Source of the DNA: Pseudomonadota bacterium
GTDB lineage: Bacteria; Pseudomonadota; Alphaproteobacteria; Sphingomonadales; Sphingomonadaceae
Length of the DNA: 9,782 bases
Reading direction: 5' to 3'
NCBI GenBank assembly: GCA_023436615.1
Contig: JAEZIO010000013.1
Span: forward strand, 1-9,782
The notes under the pieces are model-generated. The model saw only the letters and a list, made by a program, of their open reading frames with translations, did no database searches and was not told where the DNA came from. Made by a program: the position numbers and the translations under genes. Shown piece after piece: positions 6,571-9,782 of the stretch (the first letter of the stretch is position 1; each line of letters starts with the position of its first letter).

Positions 6571-6764
6571 CAGCCGACCGTCCCGCGCGGGATGAAGATC
6601 AAAAGATAAATGAGAAGCCAGCAGAGCAGCAGGAGCCCGACAGCGATGCCGGCAATGACGACGGCGCCGCGCGGCGCTTCGCCCATTGCGGCGTCGATCG
6701 CTTCGAGCTCCGCACCGTCGCTCTCGTAATCGTGAGCGCCCGCCGGGTAGGACGAATCAGCCAA
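6570..6764 (-). CDS. cbaD: small single-span oxidase subunit (CbaD / subunit IIa-like)
   Basis: The 64-residue product has a soluble acidic N-terminal part (1-32) and one transmembrane helix (about 34-58, Ala-Val-Val-Ile-Ala-Gly through Ile-Phe-Ile-Pro). It opens the oxidase operon directly before subunit II, the place occupied by cbaD in the Thermus cbaDBA operon. There subunit IIa is a single helix replacing one of the two subunit II anchors of A-family enzymes. The match is by position and topology; sequence homology is not shown, and the N-terminal extension is longer than in Thermus. The start is TTG at 6764, chosen because AGGGGG lies six bases upstream and there is no suitable in-frame ATG before the membrane span. 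Confidence 0.72.
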   Translation of the reverse strand: MADSSYPAGAHDYESDGAELEAIDAAMGEAPRGAVVIAGIAVGLLLLCWLLIYLLIFIPRGTVG

Positions 6765-6770
6765 GTCGCA

Positions 6771-6776
6771 CCCCCT
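6771..6776 (-). promoter_or_regulatory. ribosome binding site AGGGGG for a TTG start
   Basis: AGGGGG on the minus strand is followed by TGCGAC and then TTG at 6764. The spacing is ideal and it is the only purine-rich site nearby. It fixes the non-standard start of the small oxidase subunit. The nearby GTG at 6772-6770 runs straight into a stop. Confidence 0.6.
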
Positions 6777-6793
6777 GTTTGATGCGTGGCGGC

Positions 6794-6822
6794 AATAAGC
6801 AAGTTTGCCGCGCCCGCGTCAA
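6794..6822 (-). promoter_or_regulatory. candidate housekeeping-sigma promoter of the oxidase operon
   Basis: On the minus strand TTGACG (6822-6817, five of six matches to the -35 consensus) is followed after 17 bases by CTTATT (6799-6794), a weak -10. Transcription would start about 20-25 bases before the TTG at 6764. The -35 lies in the loop and arm of an inverted repeat, CCCGC-GTCAAT-GCGGG (6813-6828), which may be an operator or part of the upstream gene's terminator. No FNR or Anr-like TTGAT-N4-ATCAA box is visible. Confidence 0.4.
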
Positions 6823-6828
6823 TGCGGG
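6813..6828. repeat. 5-bp inverted repeat CCCGC-GTCAAT-GCGGG between transpeptidase and oxidase operon
   Basis: The arms 6813-6817 and 6824-6828 pair perfectly around six bases. It lies 46 bases past the transpeptidase stop and covers the candidate -35 of the oxidase promoter. It could be a weak terminator stem (no U-run) or an operator dyad. Confidence 0.3.
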
Positions 6829-6873
6829 GGAGTACGGACTTGGCGAATTCGCTGCGTTGCTCCGCCCGCTCAG

Positions 6874-8376
6874 TTACGGACCGACATCTCCACCGCGCGA
6901 CTTGAACTGCGAGCGCGCCTTGGTCGGGTAGCCGAGCGCGGCGGCGACGTCATTGTCCCAGCCGTAGACGTCGGTCGCGAAGTGCAGCCTGCCGTCCGCC
7001 CCGAGGAAGGCCGTGTGGTACATCAGCCGCACCGGGATATCGGACTTGAGGTCCACCGACGTCTCCTCGCCGCTCGCCAGCGCCTCGTCGAACTTGTCGA
7101 GGACCCCGTCGGCCTGCGCGAGCGTGCGCGCGAAATCGACCGCATTCTGGACCCGGACGCAGCCGTGGCTCTCGTGGCGCTCGGGCTGGGTGAACAGCGC
7201 CTTGGCCGGCGTGTCGTGGAGGTAGATGGCCTCGTCGTTCTTCATGTCGAACTTGACCTGGCCGAGGGCATTCTTCGGCCCCGGCTCCTGCACCAGGCGC
7301 CCATTCTTGCGCACGATGTTCTGCGAGGCGAGATAGGCGGCGCCCTTTTGCGCGAGCTCCTTCGTCTCGATCGACTCGGGCACGTTCCAGCTCGGGTTGG
7401 CGACGAGCTGGAAGATCGGCGAGCCGAGCTGCGGCGTTTCCCAGCCCGGCTGACCCACGACGACGTTGCGCCGTTCCTGGTGCTGACCGTCGCGCCAGTA
7501 ATCGAGATAGGTGCCGGCGGTGTTGACGTCGATCCGCGTCGCGGCGGGATTGCGGTCGAGCCAGCGAAGCCGCTCCATCGCCACCGCGAGCGTTCGGGCG
7601 CGGTCGCGCGGGGACGCGTTGAGCGCGGCAATGGTGTCGTTGCCGATGACTCCGTCGACCTTGAGGCCCGAATCCGCCTGCCAGCGCTTGACCCCGGCGA
7701 CGATGTCGCTGCCGTAGACGTCGCCGGCCTGCTGCGCCGGCTGCTTCGGCTGCGCGCCCTGACTCGGCCTGCCCTTCGATTCCTGCTGCGCAGGATCGGC
7801 GAGATAGCCCTGCGCGCGAAGGTTCGCCGCGATCACCGGAACCCGCGGATCCTTCGCTCCGGGCTTGAGCACGTCGCCGTTCGCGATCGTCGTGTCCGGA
7901 AGGTTCGGCGCCCGCTGCACGAGGCGGACGAACGCGTTCGACAGCGCGCGATATTCGTCCGTCTGCGGAGCCAGCGAATTCACCCACTCCTGGTACTTGT
8001 TCTCCGTCAGCGCCTTGGTGACGCCGTCCCGGACGTCGACCTTGGGCCGCGGCACGGTGTACACGTCGCGAAGCTTGGTCGGGTCGGTCTTGCCCATCGC
8101 GAGAGCGGACGCATAGTCGGTGGCGAGCTGGAGCAGCGCCTGGCGCCGCTGGCCCTTGTCGGACGGCAGGTCGCCCTTGAGGAACAGGTCCTTGGTGAGG
8201 CCGTGCTTCGGTGCCTCGCCGAGCGCCGCCAGGACCTGCTTTTCGAGGCTCTTGTCCTCGACATTGGCGGCATCGGCGGCCTGGGAATTGCCGTCGCCCG
8301 AGCCGAAGGGGCCGTTGCTGCCGCAGGCGGCAAGCGCAAGCGCCGCGGCCGACGCGAAAAGAAGGGGAAGACGCAA
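6874..8376 (-). CDS. lipoprotein L,D-transpeptidase of the YcbB/YkuD family
   Basis: The enzyme makes 3-3 cross-links in peptidoglycan or attaches proteins to it. The 500-residue product begins with a lipoprotein signal ending Leu15-Ala-Ala-Cys18, so it should be anchored to a membrane in the periplasm. Residues 40-165 form a helical scaffold domain. A peptidoglycan-binding helical domain follows (about 176-253, with Gly-Val-Ile-Gly near 242-245), interrupted by a Gln/Pro-rich insert at 196-218. The Met-Glu-Arg-Leu-Arg-Trp-Leu element at 267-273 precedes the catalytic domain (about 283-475). That domain has Tyr-Leu-His387-Asp-Thr-Pro and the active-site Ser-His404-Gly-Cys406-Val-Arg408. The order matches YcbB/LdtD-type enzymes. 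The start is TTG at 8376, preceded by GGAG at a spacing of 8 bases; no in-frame ATG would preserve the signal peptide. The GGAG lies in an inverted repeat that could hide it. The protein is complete and should be active. Confidence 0.92.
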   Translation of the reverse strand: MRLPLLFASAAALALAACGSNGPFGSGDGNSQAADAANVEDKSLEKQVLAALGEAPKHGLTKDLFLKGDLPSDKGQRRQALLQLATDYASALAMGKTDPTKLRDVYTVPRPKVDVRDGVTKALTENKYQEWVNSLAPQTDEYRALSNAFVRLVQRAPNLPDTTIANGDVLKPGAKDPRVPVIAANLRAQGYLADPAQQESKGRPSQGAQPKQPAQQAGDVYGSDIVAGVKRWQADSGLKVDGVIGNDTIAALNASPRDRARTLAVAMERLRWLDRNPAATRIDVNTAGTYLDYWRDGQHQERRNVVVGQPGWETPQLGSPIFQLVANPSWNVPESIETKELAQKGAAYLASQNIVRKNGRLVQEPGPKNALGQVKFDMKNDEAIYLHDTPAKALFTQPERHESHGCVRVQNAVDFARTLAQADGVLDKFDEALASGEETSVDLKSDIPVRLMYHTAFLGADGRLHFATDVYGWDNDVAAALGYPTKARSQFKSRGGDVGP

Positions 8377-8384
8377 GGGGGATA

Positions 8385-8407
8385 CTCCAAACTACTGACG
8401 TTTGGAG
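8385..8407 (-). promoter_or_regulatory. perfect 8-bp hairpin overlapping the ribosome binding site of the transpeptidase
   Basis: On the minus strand CTCCAAAC (8407-8400), a 7-base loop GTCAGTA and GTTTGGAG (8392-8385) pair perfectly. The GGAG of the right arm is the Shine-Dalgarno for the TTG at 8376, so in RNA the arm CUCC would mask it. This could lower translation until a factor, a temperature shift or an RNA opens it, or the dyad could be a DNA operator. The inverted repeat is a direct observation; the regulatory role is inferred. Confidence 0.55.
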
Positions 8408-8440
8408 GAACAACACTCGGGTAAGCGACAATATCCCTTG

Positions 8441-8458
8441 CGGCCGACGCGGCGGCCG
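8441..8458 (-). terminator. candidate GC hairpin after the GGDEF-EAL gene
   Basis: CGGCCG at 8441-8446 and again at 8453-8458 (self-complementary) can pair over a 6-base spacer, starting 6 bases past the stop at 8464. No U-run follows, so termination would be weak or Rho-assisted. The motif is GC-only and may be background. Confidence 0.25.
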
Positions 8459-8463
8459 GAGGC

Positions 8464-9782
8464 TCAGCTCGCGAGCCGCTTGCTGGCGAGGCCGACAACC
8501 ATCTCGTTGGCGCGCTCGTAGCTGAGCGGCTTGCCGAACAGATAGCCCTGGATCGTGTCGCAGCCGAGCTCGCGCATCCGCTCGAAATCCTCGGGAGTCT
8601 CGACGCCCTCAGCGGTCACGGACATGCGGAAGCTCTGCGCGAGCTGGACGATCGACTGGATGATGGCGACGTTCTCGGCGCGCGTGCCCGCTTCGCGAAC
8701 GAAGCTGCCGTCGATCTTCAGCTTGTGGAAGATCGCCTTGTTCAGATAGCCGATCGACGAATAGCCTGTGCCGAAATCGTCGAGCGCGATGCCGACGCCG
8801 AGCGCGCGAAGGCGCTTGAGCACGTCGAGCGTCGGGCCGTTGTCACCGAGGAACACGCCCTCGGTCACCTCGAGCTCGATGCGATTGCCGGCGAGGCGGT
8901 AGCGGCCGAGCGCCTCGCTGACCACGTTCGGGAGCGACGGAAGCACGATCTGCTTCGGACTGACGTTGAGCGCGACGCTGATATGGTCGGGCCAGGTCGC
9001 CGCGGCGCGGCACGCTTCCTCGATCACCCACTCGCCGATCGCCGGCATCAGGCCGATTTCCTCGACCACCGGGATGAACAGGTTGGGCGGGACCGTCCCG
9101 CGCTTGGGGTGGTTCCAGCGGATCAGCGCCTCGAAGCCGGTCAGCTTCTGGGTCTTGGCGGCGACGAGCGGCTGGAACACGAGGTAGAACTGCTTCGCCG
9201 CGAGCGCTGCGCGCAGGTCCTGCTCGAGCCGAAGCCGGTCTTCCTTCTCCGACTGCAGCTCGGACGAGAAATAGCGGGCGATGCCGCGGCCCGCGCCCTT
9301 GGCTTCGTAAAGCGCGAGGTCGGCTTTCAGAATGAGGTCGTCGACGGTTGCGCCGTCGACAGGACCGAACGCGCAGCCGATCGACACGCCGATGCGGATC
9401 TGCGTGCCGTCGACGTCATAGGGCTCCTTGATCGAATCGATGATCTTCTGCGCGAGCTGCTCGATCTTCTTGCGGCTCTGCGCGTCAGGAATGACGATGG
9501 CGAACTCGTCACCGCCCATTCGCCCGACATGGCCCGCTGACGCGACCTCCTGCACGAGCCGCTTGGCGACGGCGCGAAGCACCGCGTCGCCCTTCGGGTG
9601 CCCGAAGGTGTCGTTGACCGGCTTGAAGCCGTCGAGGTCGAGGAACAGGATCGCACAGGAATAGCTTTCCGCGGTCGCCGAGCGAAGCGCCTCGCCGAGA
9701 AGCTGGCGCACCCGGCCGCGGTTCGGAAGGCCGGAAAGCACGTCCATGTTGGCGAGGTGGGTCAGGCGCTCCTGAGTCTGGC
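8464..9782 (-). CDS. GGDEF-EAL cyclic-di-GMP turnover protein (5' end outside window)
   Basis: The frame is open to the window edge. The Met at 9747 is not the start, because codons upstream of it encode Glu-Arg-Leu-Thr-His-Leu-Ala-Asn, which belongs to the conserved GGDEF entry Leu-Ala-x-x-Asp-x-Leu-(Thr/Ser)-Gly-Leu-Pro-Asn-Arg. Residue numbers below count from that Met. The diguanylate cyclase active site Gly-Gly-Asp-Glu-Phe is intact at 78-82, but the inhibitory RxxD site is absent (Ala-Ser-Ala-Gly at 69-72). The phosphodiesterase domain has Glu206-Ala-Leu-x-Arg, Asn261, Glu293/Glu296 (Glu-Val-Thr-Glu), Asp323-Asp324-Phe-Gly-Thr-Gly, Lys344-x-Asp346 and Glu380-Gly-Val-Glu383-Thr, so it is probably catalytic. 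The protein likely controls the motile-to-biofilm switch through c-di-GMP; which activity dominates cannot be told. N-terminal sensor or membrane domains may lie beyond the window. It ends 87 bases before the transpeptidase start. Confidence 0.93.
   Translation of the reverse strand, partial: QTQERLTHLANMDVLSGLPNRGRVRQLLGEALRSATAESYSCAILFLDLDGFKPVNDTFGHPKGDAVLRAVAKRLVQEVASAGHVGRMGGDEFAIVIPDAQSRKKIEQLAQKIIDSIKEPYDVDGTQIRIGVSIGCAFGPVDGATVDDLILKADLALYEAKGAGRGIARYFSSELQSEKEDRLRLEQDLRAALAAKQFYLVFQPLVAAKTQKLTGFEALIRWNHPKRGTVPPNLFIPVVEEIGLMPAIGEWVIEEACRAAATWPDHISVALNVSPKQIVLPSLPNVVSEALGRYRLAGNRIELEVTEGVFLGDNGPTLDVLKRLRALGVGIALDDFGTGYSSIGYLNKAIFHKLKIDGSFVREAGTRAENVAIIQSIVQLAQSFRMSVTAEGVETPEDFERMRELGCDTIQGYLFGKPLSYERANEMVVGLASKRLAS

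Noticed and set aside
6765..6873. FNR/Anr box controlling the oxidase operon
   Set aside because: Only isolated half-site-like ATCAA and TTGAC strings are present; no properly spaced TTGAT-N4-ATCAA dyad.
6805..8424. Long plus-strand open frame (539 codons) opposite the transpeptidase
   Set aside because: The product is an Arg/Val/Leu-rich shadow. The minus strand has a lipobox, a peptidoglycan-binding domain and the His-Gly-Cys active site.
8406..8440. GGAAC on the plus strand as an EcfG-type -35 element
   Set aside because: No matching GTT-type -10 lies 16-17 bases downstream, and it would read antisense into the GGDEF-EAL gene.
1..9782. Mobile element, CRISPR array, toxin-antitoxin or defence island
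   Set aside because: No transposase, integrase, direct-repeat array, terminal inverted repeats or defence-domain gene is seen; composition and gene content look like ordinary chromosome.

Overview
The window reads as chromosomal DNA of a GC-rich alphaproteobacterium, most likely a sphingomonad. That placement is an inference from base composition, codon use and the mix of a B-type haem-copper oxidase, a YcbB-like L,D-transpeptidase lipoprotein and soluble PAS hybrid kinases. No marker gene is present to prove it. I see no insertion sequence, CRISPR array, rRNA, convincing tRNA or phage gene, and base use is even except in one gap (3080-3474).

Layout. Bases 1-74 (minus strand) hold the first 24 codons of a probable lipoprotein or secreted protein cut by the window edge. 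A 58-base divergent gap leads into a 792-residue soluble sensor kinase with three PAS-type domains, a histidine kinase core and a C-terminal receiver (133-2511, plus). Next, on the same strand, is a small secreted EF-hand protein (2561-2875). Facing it is a 60-residue single-span membrane protein (2897-3079, minus). A gene-free stretch of about 395 bases rich in inverted repeats follows.

Everything from 3475 to the end lies on the minus strand. In transcription order (right to left): a GGDEF-EAL cyclic-di-GMP protein whose start lies beyond the window; a lipoprotein L,D-transpeptidase whose Shine-Dalgarno sits in a perfect 8-bp inverted repeat; then a tightly coupled four-gene oxidase operon. 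That operon encodes a 64-residue single-span subunit, a CuA subunit II, a catalytic subunit I of ba3 type (SoxB/CbaA family) and a membrane-anchored dihaem cytochrome c. The first three follow the cbaD-cbaB-cbaA order known from Thermus, and the cytochrome c is the likely electron donor to CuA. All haem, CuB and CuA ligands are present. The junctions are a 1-base overlap, a 17-base overlap and a 2-base gap, so translational coupling is likely.

Two start codons look non-standard but well supported by ribosome binding sites (TTG for the 64-residue subunit and for the transpeptidase). For subunit I a GTG start at 6041 is preferred over the upstream ATG at 6062. I did not find a convincing undescribed multi-gene system. 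The points most worth checking are the hairpin over the transpeptidase start, the hairpin-rich gap after the oxidase operon, and the His-Ala-Ile-Val-Tyr variant of the CuB/tyrosine motif.
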